This document shows positions 46,700 to 58,865 of a stretch of DNA of 64,000 bases, piece after piece. How positions within the stretch are numbered: the stretch's first letter is position 1; every line of letters starts with the position of its first letter. This DNA comes from Procambarus clarkii. Lineage: Eukaryota > Arthropoda > Malacostraca > Decapoda > Cambaridae. Below the pieces are notes generated by a model that saw nothing but the letters and a program-made list of their open reading frames with translations, was not told the origin of the DNA and searched no databases. Both the position numbers and the translations under genes were made by a program. Location of the stretch: contig NC_091160.1 in assembly GCF_040958095.1 (NCBI RefSeq), forward strand, positions 38,009,996 through 38,073,995, written 5' to 3'.

Positions 46700-47861
46700 G
46701 CGGTTGATCATGTCCGAAGTAAACCCAATGAAGTTATCATTTTTGTTATTGTAACATCCAGCCAATTTAAAAACAAAAATTAATCATTTTGAGATAACTT
46801 ACTATACTGTACATCTAGGATAACCAAAATTGGGATCATTTTAGTTTTATAAGCTTAATTTGGATTGTGAATGATAAGGATTTTGATAATATTTTGGGTA
46901 TAGCAGTCACATTTCTATTTTTTTTTTTTTAATTTCCAAAGTGATATTTTGATGGTAAAATCAGGGACAATGGAAAGTGGGTCTTTTAGAGCCTTATAAA
47001 AATCAGTGACGTTATGCAATTTGCATTTAGTCTCGGTATTTCTTACAGTGCACATTTATGTACTATTTATAAGACTGTTGAATATAAAATTTGAGTAAAG
47101 AAATGGCCTTTAGCGGAATTTTTATTCAATCATTCTGCCAATATCTTATTAAATGTCACTATCTTAAAATTGCTGTTTTATAAAAGCACAGTAATGTAGT
47201 GTCCCACTGTGTGGGATGGCTGCAGTAGAATTAATTTGTATTATTCTACATTAATATTAAAGTGTACCAGTGCAAATAAAAAAGCAATGTACATCTTGAC
47301 ATGTAAGATGCTCGTCTGTTCTCCAGCAGATAACATGTGCATGTGAGCCGTTACTTTTCTTAAATTAATAGGTTACATTTGTAGCATTGGTTATGAAAAC
47401 ATGCAAAACATGACCTATTAAAAGAGAAGACGAGTTGATATGTGAGTTATAAGTGTATGGTTGTCAGTATGTTTACATTGACTACTATAAATAGAAGTAT
47501 TTAAAGTATTTAATGCAAAATAATTAATGGTTTAAATACAGTTTTATTAAACTTTACATTGTTTGATATACCTGGTGTTTGTGAAATATAACGGTTCATA
47601 ACAGCTTCCTTTGTAATTGGGGAAATACTTAAGAATGTGGCATAGGTACTAACTAGCACAACATGAACATAAAAGTAAAAGGGTAAGCAACTGTAATTAA
47701 GCAGGATCACGGACAGTTCAGTAAGTGAACGGAAAATAGCATTGATGCTAACAGAAATGGCATCCATTTACAAATATGCCTTTGCATGCTCCGCAAGATA
47801 TCTGGAATTATATATGAGAATATGAGTAGCATGGTTTTTGTAAAGGTAAACAGTTAAATTT
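46700..47861. other. No recognised gene (SNRPC downstream spacer)
   Basis: AT-rich. Open frames are short and without family resemblance. Confidence 0.5.
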
Positions 47862-48287
47862 CTGGAGGGAGCCCCTTCGGCTTCTCGGAGCTTACTAGGC
47901 TGATATGCTATTGTCAGACTTTGGCATTAGTCATGTGTATGGAGTTCTATGGGCCTACCGGAGACTACGAGCCAGACCCTGGCCTCCTCAAGAGGCAAGG
48001 GAAGCAATGGCCTATAGAAACCCCCGTGTGGTTGGAAGCATTCTATGTCTGCCATCGAGCAGGTCAGGCACCCAGAAAGATAAGCATCCCGAAACAAACC
48101 CTTATTCTGTTGAAAATATTGCTACCAAAAGCCGAACAAGTGGATAGAACTCCCCTAAACGAAACGAGCAAACGATCATGACGTCACTGCTCCGCTGTCT
48201 GCGCTGATCCCCCCTTCCCTGGGAGGGGGGAAGGGGGAGCCCAAGACCACACGCTAGCTATCTACCCTTTAGTTCTTAGGTTGATGC
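47862..48287 (+). repeat. DIRS left inverted terminal repeat
   Basis: Starts tctggagggagccccttcgg and includes catgtgtatggagttctatg and agcattctatgtctgccat. The reverse complement recurs at 53062-53517. Confidence 0.88.
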
Positions 48288-49299
48288 TAGAGGCTGTGGT
48301 CGTGTCCTCTAGCTTCAGACATAATTTCAGCACTGCTTTGAGTGTAGTGGCTGTCTTCTAGGGGTGCGAGAGCCAGGAGTTATTCTCCAGTACTCGGGCT
48401 GCATGCGCCTAAGGTTCCCTTCCCTAGGTGCCCTGTAAGTACTGCCCTTGGGGCTTGGGGTTACTTTCCACAAGTTCCTTGGGTCCTGTCTCTGCTGGCC
48501 ATTTTATTGCTCGGTTTTTTGACCGCCCTTAGGGTGCTTGGGTGTTTTGTCTCCCTTGTTTACCTTAGGGTAAGAGGCAGTTTGCACTGGTTCGGGGCAC
48601 AGGGTGCTGCATAGCTTGTTTTCACTGATTAGTGGCCGGCTCTGTTCCTCTAGGGTACGCTGTCCTCTTGCTGGGTTTTCTTTTTTGCCTTGTGGGGGGA
48701 TCTGCCCTGCTTTTTGGCAACTTGTGCTTGACCTAGGTTCTCTGGTGGTGCCCCCTGCTAGGTTCCCGTGAGTGTACACGTCCCTGGGGTACAGCTTTAG
48801 TGAGTTTGCTTGGTAGTTTTAGGCGCCGGTTAACGGTACCCCTGCCTGGGGTTACCTGGGAGTAAGTCGTTAAGCGCTCAGGGCCCTAAGAAACCTCTGG
48901 GGGCACTTGGGTCTGATGGATGTGACCCCGGGGTCCCCCCTCGCTTCGTGCGTGTTTGAGGGTTAATCGGTCCCCTTGTCTCAGGGTGACCCTGACTGTC
49001 TTTGCCTCCGTCATGCTGCCTGTTGGGTCGGTGACACTCGACCCTGAGTCCTGTGAGTAATGCTGCTTGCTGGTTACTCAATTTACCCAGTCTAGTGATG
49101 ATCTTATGAGGGTACAGGCGGTGCAGGCGTTGCATGCACGTTTTAGGGTGGTTGCTCACCCGGCTGCCCCGTTTTGCTTATTGTTCCCCTGACTTGGTGG
49201 TGGGGGACGCTTCGACCTTAGTTCAGTCCGCCCCCTCCTTCGTCCTGATCCGAACGTCCTTCCCCTCCTGTGGTTTGTTCTGGTCCCCCCACTCCCCCT

Positions 49300-50700
49300 G
49301 CTTCTGGCCCCGAAGCGTCTGAGGGTTTCGGAGCCGGTGCAGGGTTTAGATGGTCTTGAGGCTCGGGTAGTCTCGGGGGATGCCCCTTCCAGTGTGGCGA
49401 CGGAGGAATTCGAGTCCAGTCTTCCTGCTGAAGCCACCGGGTCTGACCAGTGTGCCCCCTTCCATTTGGTTTACGAGGTTGTGCCAGCCTTGTCTTTTGA
49501 GGCCGGTGCTTTGGGAGATGACTTGGCCCCGGGTCCTGCGGAGGAGGATCCTAGGGCGGGGGAGGGGCTGACTTGGGAAAGGTCCTGCTGGACCCTGCCT
49601 GGGTTTTTCTACCCTCTGAGCGGGGCTTGTTGTTACAAGGAGTGGGGTTCCCTTCTCCCCCCCCCCCCCCCCTCTGCGTTCGAATTGGATTTGGTATCTG
49701 CCCCGGGTTCGGTTGCGTCGGTTCCGTCCTTCCGGAGGTTTTTGGCTTCTCGCATCCAACCTTCTGTGGTGCGGGCAGCCCTTGCGGCTTGCCTCCTGCG
49801 TGACTGATTATGCCTTGGTGATGAATCCGTCTTCGTTCAGGTTTGGGGCTTGGTTCCCTTTCTTTGTCCGTTACGAGGTTCTGGAGTCGTCCTGGCTGGC
49901 GGACTGTCCTGTCTTTGCGTTGGAGGCTTGGCGTTCATTCATACCCGCACGCTTGAGTGGCGCGAGGCTGCGACAGTGGTTCAGGTTTTCCTGGGGGAAG
50001 GGGGTGACCTGGAGCACCTCAATGAGTGCTTGTTTGCCCCCTGCTCTTCCCTGGAATGTGGGCGTGGTGCAGCTCCATGTGCAGGTTCCCTCCCTCTCAA
50101 CTGCACAGGCTGCTGAGGACATGCGTGCCTGTGGCCTTTTGGCTTCGGCTTTGCGTTTCTTTTCCCTCCTGGAGCTGTCGTCGGACTGGCTTGAGGAGGA
50201 TGTAGGGGCGCTCGGGGCCGTCCCTGGGTTCGGTGCCATGGGCTCGGCAGCCTGCTCGTCGGCTGCCTTGCTGAAGCTGTTTGCGCTGATCCTGCGGGAT
50301 GCGGTTTCCCTGTTCTATACTTCCCGGTTCACGTGTCGGCAGGTAGTGCTTGCCTCCTCCCTGGAATCGGCCTGGGCCCTGGCTCTTAGGATGTCTTCGC
50401 CTTTTTGTCCTCTGGTTTTTTAGGATTCTGCCGTAGCCCAGTATATTCAGGCTGCTTCGGCTCCTTGTCGGCCTATGTCTGACTTGTTGGTTCTCCGGGG
50501 GTCCGGGGGGAAGGGGGGACCATCCCGGAGGGGGTCATGCCAGGGCTCGGGGTTCCCCTCGTCGTGGTAGGCCACAGGTGCCCGGTTCGGGTTCGGCGCC
50601 ACCTTTGGTCCCGCATTCGTCTAGTCGGCGCGATGGTCGCTCTGTGCGAGGTTCTGGGTCTCGTAAGGGATGCCGGCCCTTTTGAGGTTCAGCCCTCAGC
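49300..50700 (+). pseudogene. DIRS gag-like ORF, frame-broken
   Basis: Coding-like, GC-rich pieces in changing frames: GLTWERSCWTLPGFFYPLSG (about 49560-49620), AHLNECL-like text near 50020 and EDMRACGLLASALRFFSLLE onward (50110-50420). DIRS gag proteins are poorly conserved, so the identity rests on position before the RT. A C-run near 49660 may cause one frame change. Confidence 0.55.
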
Positions 50701-50879
50701 CCTGAACCTTTTGAGGTTCAGCCCATTGACGGGGCGATGAGGTGGAGGCTTGTGCTGTTCGCACACGCTTGGTCCCACGATTTGTGGGTGTTTCGGGTCG
50801 TTTCTTTCGGCCTGTGGTGGCGTTGGGTGGTCCCCTCCTCCTTCGAGAAGTTCAAGGCTGGCAGAGCACGCCTCTTTAC

Positions 50880-51300
50880 CTGCGCTCTGTCGGGTCATCT
50901 TGGAGTGGGATCGTTTGGGCGTGGTTGAAACGACGACGTCCCTCAGATGGGTTTCCCGTCTGTTCCCAGTCCCGAAACGGGACTGTGCGGACCTGCGGTT
51001 CATTCTGGACTTGTCCCGTCTGAACCCCTGGGTTCATTGCCCTTCCTTTCGCATGACTACGCTGTCCCAGGTTTGTCTCCTGTTGTAGCCGGGCACTTAG
51101 ATGGTGTCCCTGGATTTCTGCGTGTCAATAAGCTCCTGGACGCTTATTGGCACGTCCCGATTCATCCGGGGTTCAGGGGCTGGCTCGGGTTTGTTGTAGG
51201 ACATCAAGGTTACAGCATTCGTTGTCTCCCGTTCAGGTTGAACCTGGCACCTCGCGTGATCACATGCCTTACATGGGTCGTTGAGGTTCATTGTCTGAAC
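50880..51300 (+). pseudogene. DIRS reverse transcriptase, N-terminal part only
   Basis: Reads SLRWVSRLFPVPKRDCADLR and FILDLSRLNPWV, then in another frame KLLDAYWHVPIHP (first catalytic Asp), FRGWLGFVV and LPFRLNLAP. The palm motif with the paired Asp (YLDD type) is absent. The text breaks at a G-run (51301-51320) and resumes in the RNase H region, so an internal deletion removed the second half of the RT. Confidence 0.8.
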
Positions 51301-51320
51301 TGGGGGGAGGGGGGGGGGGG

Positions 51321-51720
51321 TTCGATGCGGTCCTTGGCTCTTTGGCGCTGGTCGCTTCGGGTGACTCGTCTACCGAGTCCTCGGGGTTTGGCTCTCCTGG
51401 CAGTTCACGTGCGGAGTGTGTCCAACGTCTTGGCCGACGGCATGTCCCGTTTCGTTCCCCTCTCCACGGAATGGACGGTCGATGCCGACTCCTTCCGTTG
51501 GCTTTGCCGGACGTTCGGTCGCCCGGAGGTGGACCTCTTCGCCTCAGCGTGGTCACGGCGCCTTCCCCTGTGTGTGGCGCCCTTTCCCGACTGCGAGGCC
51601 ATCGGGGTCAATGCCTTTCGGCAGGATTGGTCAAGGTGGGGGTTCCTGTACCTCTCCCCCGGTTCAGCTGTTGCTCCAGGTGCTGACTCGCTTGGAGACT
51701 TACCAGGGAAGAGTTGTCCT
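51321..51720 (+). pseudogene. DIRS RNase H C-terminal region
   Basis: Reads VRSVSNVLADGMSRF (the conserved N-x-x-AD block), STEWTVDADSFRWL, FGRPEVDLFASAWSRRL and DAFRQDW-like NAFRQDWSRWGFLYLSP. This order is typical of the RNase H and following region in DIRS and related elements. Confidence 0.75.
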
Positions 51721-51879
51721 CTTGGCTCTGTGGTGGCCGGCCCAGCCGTGGTTTCAGGCGCTGCTTACTCGGTGTCCGAAACCGGAGGTTTTCCCGCGGC
51801 TCCGCTTTTTCCAGCAGATCGGCCGAAACGTCATGTGGCTGGTTCGATCTTCCCCTCGAGTCTTCGCGTATGGTACTTT

Positions 51880-52875
51880 TGACTCGAGTTTATCATCATC
51901 TCTATGGTGATCAGGTGGCGTCCTTGTTAGTGTCCCACCTGCGGATTTCGTCTCGGCGGCAGTACAAAGTTTCCTGGTGGTCCCTACTTTTCTTCCTGCA
52001 TCTTCGTCGTTGTCCTTCGCTTTCTATTTGGGTGGTGTTGTCCTTTCTCTCTTTGTTGTTCCAGCACTGTCACCTTATGCCTAGCACTGTCGCCTCGTAT
52101 CGTGTGGTGCCGGTGGAGCCGCTTCAGCGTGCTTTTGGTATTGATGTTACTTCTGCACCGTTTCGAAAGCTGTCTCGGGCGATGTTTCACCTCCGGCCTG
52201 CTCATGTGCCGCCTGAGCCATCCTGGTCATTGGACAGAGCGCTCTTTTATCTTTCTTCTCGGATTGTTGTGGCCCCTTCGGTTCAGGATTGTTTCTCCAA
52301 GGCTCTTTCTCTGTTGGCATTGACCTCTGGGGGTCGGGTTGGTGAGCTTCATGCTCTCCTCCGGCGCAGGGGTTTCTGCTCTTTCGGTCTTCGTGATGGT
52401 TTTGTTCGTTTGCAGCCGTCTCCTTCTTTTCTGGCAAAGAATGAGACTGCTGCTTTCCGGAGGGGTCCCTGGGTTGTGGATGCTTGGTTGGTTAGGCCAG
52501 GGGTGCATCATGTTTTGTGTCCGGTTGCGGCTCTTCGCTGTTATTTGCACGCCACAGCTTGTGTCCGGGGACGCGATTTGGGTTGATCCGGTTTCCCTTC
52601 TTCCCTGTTTGCGGGTGCAGGTCTCCCAGGTCGTCTGCAGAGTTATTAAGGCTAGCCAGCCTGCGGTCTATCCCCGTGCCTAGGACATTCATAAGTTCCT
52701 GCTCTTGCTGCCGTCTTTGGCAACATGTCGTGGGCTGACATTCTGGCGCGGGGCTTTTGGGGGTCGAACAGGGTCCTGGCTGCTCGTTACCTTGTGAACG
52801 TCCATGGGCCAAGTCGGGCCTGTGTCGTTGGCGGTTGCAGCCAGTTGTCTCGACTTCGAGTTGAGAAGTGAGCAG
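51880..52875 (+). pseudogene. DIRS tyrosine recombinase, frameshifted
   Basis: Reads RISSRRQYKVSWWSL (core-binding domain), SLLALTSGGRVGELHALL (likely first catalytic Arg), HHVLCPVAALRCYLHAT, then after frame changes near 52575 and 52720, NMSWADILARGFW and LAARYLVNV with the likely nucleophile Tyr, ending at a stop near 52870. At least two indels break the gene. Identification as a phage-integrase-type recombinase rests on the Arg box, the spacing and the Tyr block. Confidence 0.82.
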
Positions 52876-52919
52876 CGACTGCCTCCCAGGTAAGTCCCTA
52901 AGTTTTTCCTCTGTAGGTA

Positions 52920-53020
52920 GTTATCTCCGGGGAGCCGAAGGGTCTTTCCCCCAGAAAACCAGCGTTGAATGTAATGAAACGCCATTTTCTGGGCGAGACC
53001 CGGAGGCTCCCCGGCATTTC
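52920..53020 (+). repeat. DIRS internal complementary region
   Basis: The left half (ctccggggagccgaagggtc) is complementary to the left element end. The right half (gaaacgccattttctgggcg, then agacccggaggctccccgg) is complementary to the right end. They meet around ccagcgttgaatgtaatg. In the DIRS model this region templates the end-to-end junction. Confidence 0.8.
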
Positions 53021-53061
53021 TCCCTCCCTCCGGTCGGCGTTTTTTTTTTGCGTGTTTTGAC

Positions 53062-53517
53062 ATCCAGCCTAAGAACTAAAGAGTGGATAGCCGGCGTGTG
53101 GGGTCTGGGGCTTTCCCTACCCCTCCTGGGGAGGGGGGAGCTGCGCAGACAGCGGCGCGGTGACGTCATGATCCTTTGCTAGTTTCGTTTAGGGGAGTTA
53201 TATCCATTTGTTCAGCTTTTCGTAGCAATATTTTCACCAGAATAGGGGGTTTGTTTTGGGATGCTTACCTTTCTGAGTGCCTGACCCGGTTAATGGCAGA
53301 CATAGAATGTTCCCAATCACACGGGGGTTTCTATAGGCCATTGCTCCCCTTGCCTCTTCTGAGGAGGCCAGGTTCTGGTTCGTGGTCTCCGGTAGGCCCA
53401 TAGAACTCCATACACATGACTGATGCCAAAGTCTGACATTAGCATATCAGCCTAGTAAGCTCCGGGGAGTCTCCGGGTCTCACCCAGAAAATGGCGTTTC
53501 ATACATTCAACGCTGGT
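53062..53517 (-). repeat. DIRS right inverted terminal repeat
   Basis: Inverse of 47862-48287, with indels. The outermost part (ctccgggtctcacccagaaa, catacattcaacgctgg) extends slightly beyond the left repeat. Confidence 0.88.
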
Positions 53518-53713
53518 TTTTTTGTAGGTTGTAGACCTGGAAATGATGGATTGGAATGCTCTGGGAATTACATAAATTGTAGTGATTGAGGTTGTCTGCT
53601 GCAATAAAATGTTTTCTTAATGGAATTGAGGATTTGGAAAACTGAACGAGGAACCAGGTTAAATATTTGTAAGTGAAGTAAAATCAACATTAGCTACAGA
53701 TGCTCGAGGCCTG

Positions 53714-53950
53714 ATGGTCGAGGACTTTGCCTCCATGCTTATGCCACCACTCATAGGAGCAGCATACTCCAAAGATAAACATTTACAATCTGGAGGATTG
53801 GCCATGTTAAACTTTGCCAATTTCCTGTTTCAGCGCCTCAGTGCGGCGATCCAGAGAGGAAACGCCTGCTGCGTCCTCGGTTCCTGTTCGGAAGCAGAGG
53901 TGCTCCAAGAGATCTATAACCTGCAAATCCTATTGTATTCCGATGTATAT
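53714..53950 (+). other. Unassigned coding-like fragment
   Basis: The frame opens MVEDFASMLMPPLIGAAYSK and continues KHLQSGGLAMLNFANFLFQR, then LGSCSEAEVLQEIYNLQ. The composition looks protein-like up to about 53945, where AT-rich repeats begin and the frame loses meaning. I do not recognise the family; its position just after the DIRS end suggests a piece of another element. Confidence 0.35.
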
Positions 53951-54054
53951 ATTGTAGCCTTTAAATATCCAATTATTATTGTAACCTTTAAATATCCAAT
54001 TATATATATATACATATATAACAAGTTATATAAATCAATAAAATTATTTTTCAA

Positions 54055-54258
54055 TGAGAATCAAAAGATGGCAACCTGCCACATGCAGGGCCGTTCGACT
54101 GGAAGCCTCGGAATGAATCGATCATCAACCCCCCCTTGTATGATATGTATCACAAGCATGAAGTCAGATGCTACGGGAGAGGACAACCACAGCCCGGGAG
54201 AAGCCCAGGGCTCGACCGTGCGGCAAGGCAGCGGGAGCCCCTTATATGGAAGCGAATG
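54055..54258 (+). other. Unassigned open frame, exon-like
   Basis: In the frame starting after a TGA near 54054 the text reads SKDGNLPHAGPFDWKPRNES, INPPLYDMYHKHEVRCYGRG, to REPLIWKRM and a stop. It is about 65 codons of balanced composition. No family is recognised. It may be a further piece of the element represented at 53714. Confidence 0.3.
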
Positions 54259-54319
54259 TGACACTAGCGAGCAGACCAGAGCAAAGCTGACCGATCAATG
54301 TTCGTGTGTCTACTAGACA

Positions 54320-55244
54320 CAGCTTCCAGCAATACTTCACTTGGAACTTCTATATATAGTGAATGTTGCACTGCGGACATACGTTTTTTGAGCAATTCGT
54401 ATGTTCATCTTTTTTTTGTATAGTTTTGAAATTTATACGTTTTTCATTGTAATCAAAAGTTTTATTCTACAATTTGAAAGGGGATGCTTAGAAACAAATT
54501 ATTAAAAATGTTAATTTAATATAAAAATTTACATAAGAACTTTAAGAAGAGACGCTAAGGCGGCTGTTGGATTTACCGCCCTAGTCTCGGCTCTTTAAAG
54601 CGCCAGACAAACCTCTTTACTCCCGGCTTTCTCACCAGTAAATACACTAATGGCCATAAAATTGGGCAATGGCTGAAGATTTATAATTACAAACAATATA
54701 AAAAATTTCCTGCATAGAATTGATTGCATATTTAAGCAATGCATTATGAAATATTATTAGAGGTTTTTGCAGTTTTCCACATTTATGCTATTATTATTAT
54801 TAAAATTCCAGCATTGAGCAAAATCTTTCTGAATTCTGTTCCGTTAAACAAAAAATAGTTATTCACCGGTGTAAGTAATATTAAAACTTGCTTTTTTTCA
54901 CAATAAACATACAGAGGCAAAACATATAAAAGTATATACATTTTATTATTGTTAACCCTAAACAATTTCATAGAAAACTAAATTAACCGCAAACACTTAT
55001 ATTTCAATAAATAAATATAAATGGAAAATTATTACTTAGTTTCGTATTTATGCAAATATATAATGTACAGCACTCAGCGATGTGTTTAGACCTATACATC
55101 CGGACAGTATAAAACATCCGGCAAAAATAGTAATTGCCAGAATTAGGCTTAGATACTGTTACCTACATGGCAATCAATTTCTTTCTTTATTATGCACCCC
55201 ATGGCAGCTGCTAAGAATCTCATAACTTTTTTTACTTATTTAAT
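54320..55244. other. No recognised gene (AT-rich spacer)
   Basis: AT-rich on both strands. A short GC-richer patch near 54550-54640 has no assignable structure. Confidence 0.5.
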
Positions 55245-58200
55245 TATATTTATTTATTATTAATTTATTTATTTATATACAAGAAGGTACATTGGGTTTG
55301 TGAGAATACATAGCATAGTATTTACAATCTTGTAAAGCCACTAGTACGCGCAGCGTTTCGGGCAGGTCCTTAATCTAACAGATAATTTTTAAGTAGGTAA
55401 ATTCTAGCAGAATTAATAAAATGATAACAAATACATTGCATGTAAGAAAAAAATTGAGATGAGAGAGATTAGTAAGTATAGTAAAGCACATTGGTATATT
55501 AAAGCTCTGATTGATTACATTGACAACTTGATTGGTAATTTAAACGAAGATTAATAGACACCATACAGCAGATTGATAGCACATATAAGAAGACAGCAAT
55601 GATCCCAATAGTAAAGTTGTTCGGATTGGGTACATAAAGATTGGGAGATTGGGTAGCAATAGATACAGTGCAATTTTAAAGCAACAAGGTAGGAAACTAT
55701 GAAGATGAAATTAGGTACTTTTTTGTTTTGTTTTTGAATGACGCAAAAGTTGGACAGCTTTTCAATTCGTTAGGGAGTGAGTTCCATAGACTGGGTCTCT
55801 TTATTTGCATAGTGTGTTTACACAGAATAAGTTTGACTTTGGGGGTATCAAAGAGATATTTATTTCTGGTGTGGTGATAATGGGTCCTATTACATCTGTC
55901 CAGGGAGAGTTTCAGAGCAGGATTTGCATTTAAGAACAGGGTTTTGTAAATGTAGTTGACACAAGAGAATTTATGGAGTGAGATTATGTTTAGGGAGTTA
56001 AACAAGGGGGCTGAGTGTTGTCTGAAAGCAGAATTTGTTATTATTCTGATAGTAGATTTTTGCTGGGCGATGATGGACTTGAGGTGGTTTGCAGTGGTTG
56101 AACCCCATGCACAGATACCTTAGTTGAGATAGGGATAGATTAGTGCATAATATAGTGAGATGAGAGCAGAGTTAGGTACATAATATCTGATTTTGGAGAG
56201 TATACCAACTGTTTTAGAGACTTTCTTAGTTATGTTTTGTATGTGGGTGCTGAAGTTGAGTCTCTTGTCTAAGAATAGGCCAAGAAACTTTCCATCACTT
56301 TTACTACTAATGTTAACATTGTCTATCTGAAGCTGAATTGCATTTGTTGATTTGTTTCCAAATAAGATGTAGTAGGTCTTTTCTATGTTAAGTGTTAGTT
56401 TGTTGTTAAGTGTTAGTTTGTTGCTTGACATCCATAAGTGAACTTTTTTTTAGTTCATTATTAACAACATTATTTAGTGTATGTGGGTTGGGGTTAGAGT
56501 AGATGAGGGTAGTATCATCAGCAAACAATATAGGTTTCAGAATGTTGGTGACATTAGGCAGATCATTGATGTATATAAGAAATAGGAGAGGCCCCAAGAT
56601 GCTGCCCTGTGGCACTCCAACGGTTATTGGTAGAGTGGAAGAGGTTGTATCATTGATGGCTACACATTGCATGGTGTCTATCATTTAGATAGGATTGGAT
56701 ATAGTCCAGGGCATGGCCTCAGATTCCATAATGATGGAGTTTACGTAAGAGGTAGTTGTGATTAACAGTATCAAAGGCCTTTCTCAGGTCAATGAAGAGT
56801 CCAATCGGAAACTTATTTTTGTCAAGGGCTGAGTAAATTATATCAAGGAGACTAATAATTGCATCGTTGGTACTCTTTTGGGAGCGGAAGCCAAACTGAC
56901 AGGGGCTAAGAATGTCGAATTTTACGAGATAGGAGTAGAGCTGTTTGTAGATAATTTTTTCAACAATTTTTGATAGTATGGGTAGGTTTGATATTGGTCT
57001 ATAATTGTTTATGTCTGCCGGATTACCTCCTTTATGAACTGGCGTTACTCTTGCTTTTTTAAGGATATCAGGGAAGGTGTGACACTCTATAGATTTGTTG
57101 AACAGTAGAGCTATGGGTGGGGCAAGGGCATGGGAGGTGCTCTTGTATACAATGGATGGGATTTCACTGATGTTCCCAGCTTTGGTTTTTAGTGAGTGTA
57201 TGATGGACACATCTGTCGGGCTGATTGGTGAAAGGAGAAGAGAGTGTGGATAGCTGCCTGAGAGATATGTGTCTGGGTCTTTGGGATTTTTCTGGTAAGA
57301 TTAGCACCAACCGATGAAAAGAAGCTATTAAATTCATTTGCCATTTCTAAATCAGTTGACGGTGTATAGCCATCCTTAGAGAGTGTTATTTGGTTGTGGG
57401 AGTGTTGTTTAGTTCCTAGGATATTAGAGATGGTATTCCATGTGCTTTTCATGTTGCCTTTTGCTTCTTTGAATCTAGTCTAATAATATGAAAGTTTAGC
57501 TTTTCTTATGATACTGGTAAGCACTGATGAGTACCTCTTAACTACTTCCTTTGTAACTAGGCTAATCCTAAATTTCTTTTCATATTCATATTTTTTGTTC
57601 ATTGATTTGAATATGCCACTTGTGAGCCACAGATTGTTTATTCTTGTCAGTTATTTGTTTGGTAAGGAGAGGACAATGAGTGTTGTAGAGGGTTTAGAGG
57701 CTTAGAGTTTTGTAGAGAAAGATGTTAGTTAATGAGTTTATATCCTGTGTATTATTGAATTCAGATTCCCAGTTAATATTGTGAAGTGCATCTGTAAGAT
57801 TGCCTAAATCTGATTCACTGTGTAGCCTAAATGAGAGTTTCTTGCTTTTTGATGGTGTTATGCTCATGCTTGCTATGAGGAAGGTAGGATAGTGGTCAGT
57901 TGTTCTGTTATAGATTACCCCAGATGTAAAGGGAGCTGTTATATTACTCCATAAGTGATCCAAGGTAGTGGCAGATGTCGCGACTCGGGTGGTTTTTGTG
58001 ATTGTGGGGATTAGCATACAGAAGTTCATGCTGTTACGGAAATAGTCAACTTGAGGGTTGTTTTGAAGACCCAGGTCAATATTGAAATCACCTCATAGAA
58101 TGATGTGATTTTTGTTGAGATTATTTATAAGATTCCTTACGTTATCTGAGAATAAAGCTATGTTGGTATTGAGAAATCTATAGATGGCACCGATAGTCAA

Positions 58201-58530
58201 GGAGGATTTAAGGGATTTACTGGAGAACTTGGCAAAGGTATATTCACAATAGTCATCTCTATCACTTATGACACTATTGCAGATGAAGGTAACTTTGTAA
58301 TATATTGCTGTGCCACCTCCTTTTTTTATTAGGCCTGCAGTTATGAATGGCTTTATAACCAGCTAAGTTATAGAGTTGGGTATAGTCTTTACTTAACCAG
58401 GTTTCTGTTAAAATAATGAAAGATCATTTATTACCTAGTGCTGTGAGTAGTGCATTTATATCATCAAAATGTTTACCAAGTGATCTAACATTTTGGTTGT
58501 AAACTGATAAGCAGGTGCTATTTAGGAATT
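55245..58530 (-). mobile_element. LINE, second full-structure family, decayed
   Basis: On the minus strand, endonuclease text begins near 58520 (YNQNVRSLGKHFDDINALL, LTETWLS), then GDFNID after an in-frame stop near 58096 and DHLWSNI. The RT reads ARVTPVHKGGN, NYRPISNLPILSKIVEKIIY, QFGFRSQKSTND, GLFIDLRKAFDTVNH, then after a stop and shift [20 protein letters not shown] and FADDTTLI. The C-terminal part runs to about 55697. The 3' UTR (55690-55278) holds the conserved cctgcccgaaacgc motif and ends in TAAA/TTAA repeats. Stops and frameshifts make it inactive. Confidence 0.88.
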
Positions 58531-58865
58531 TTTTTTTGCAAGATTTGCTGTGTAATACCTGCAATAATGATGATCAATGTGCTGATTAGTGTGGTTATGA
58601 GACAGAAGATTTCGATCAGGATCAATATCAGTATGCATGTAGATGCAATGGGGTCACGATACAATAAAAAAAGCAATTACAGGAACAGCTAAATACTAAA
58701 TCATCTGTAAATAGAAAGTAATTATAGCAAAAGGCAACAATAAATGTAAGTACACAAAAAATAGAAACAATTAGAAGTGGAGTGAAGATCACCGTAGATA
58801 GCCAGGAAGGATACATTAGTTAGGTTAAGAGAGAAGACAAAAAATCAGTAGAATGACAAGATTGA

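Larger units (their letters stand above)
47862..53517 (+). mobile_element. DIRS-like tyrosine-recombinase retrotransposon, near complete
   Basis: The parts are in DIRS order: left inverted repeat, gag-like region, RT, RNase H, tyrosine recombinase, internal complementary region and right inverted repeat. The repeats match in inverse orientation over about 400 bp, and the internal region carries complements of both outer ends, as required by the DIRS circular-intermediate model. No integrase, protease or LTR was seen. Frame changes and a deletion in the RT make this copy defective. Confidence 0.9.

Noticed and set aside
49346-50239. Several antisense open frames in the DIRS gag region
   Set aside because: GC-rich coding sequence leaves antisense frames open; the sense reading fits element orientation and neighbouring domains.
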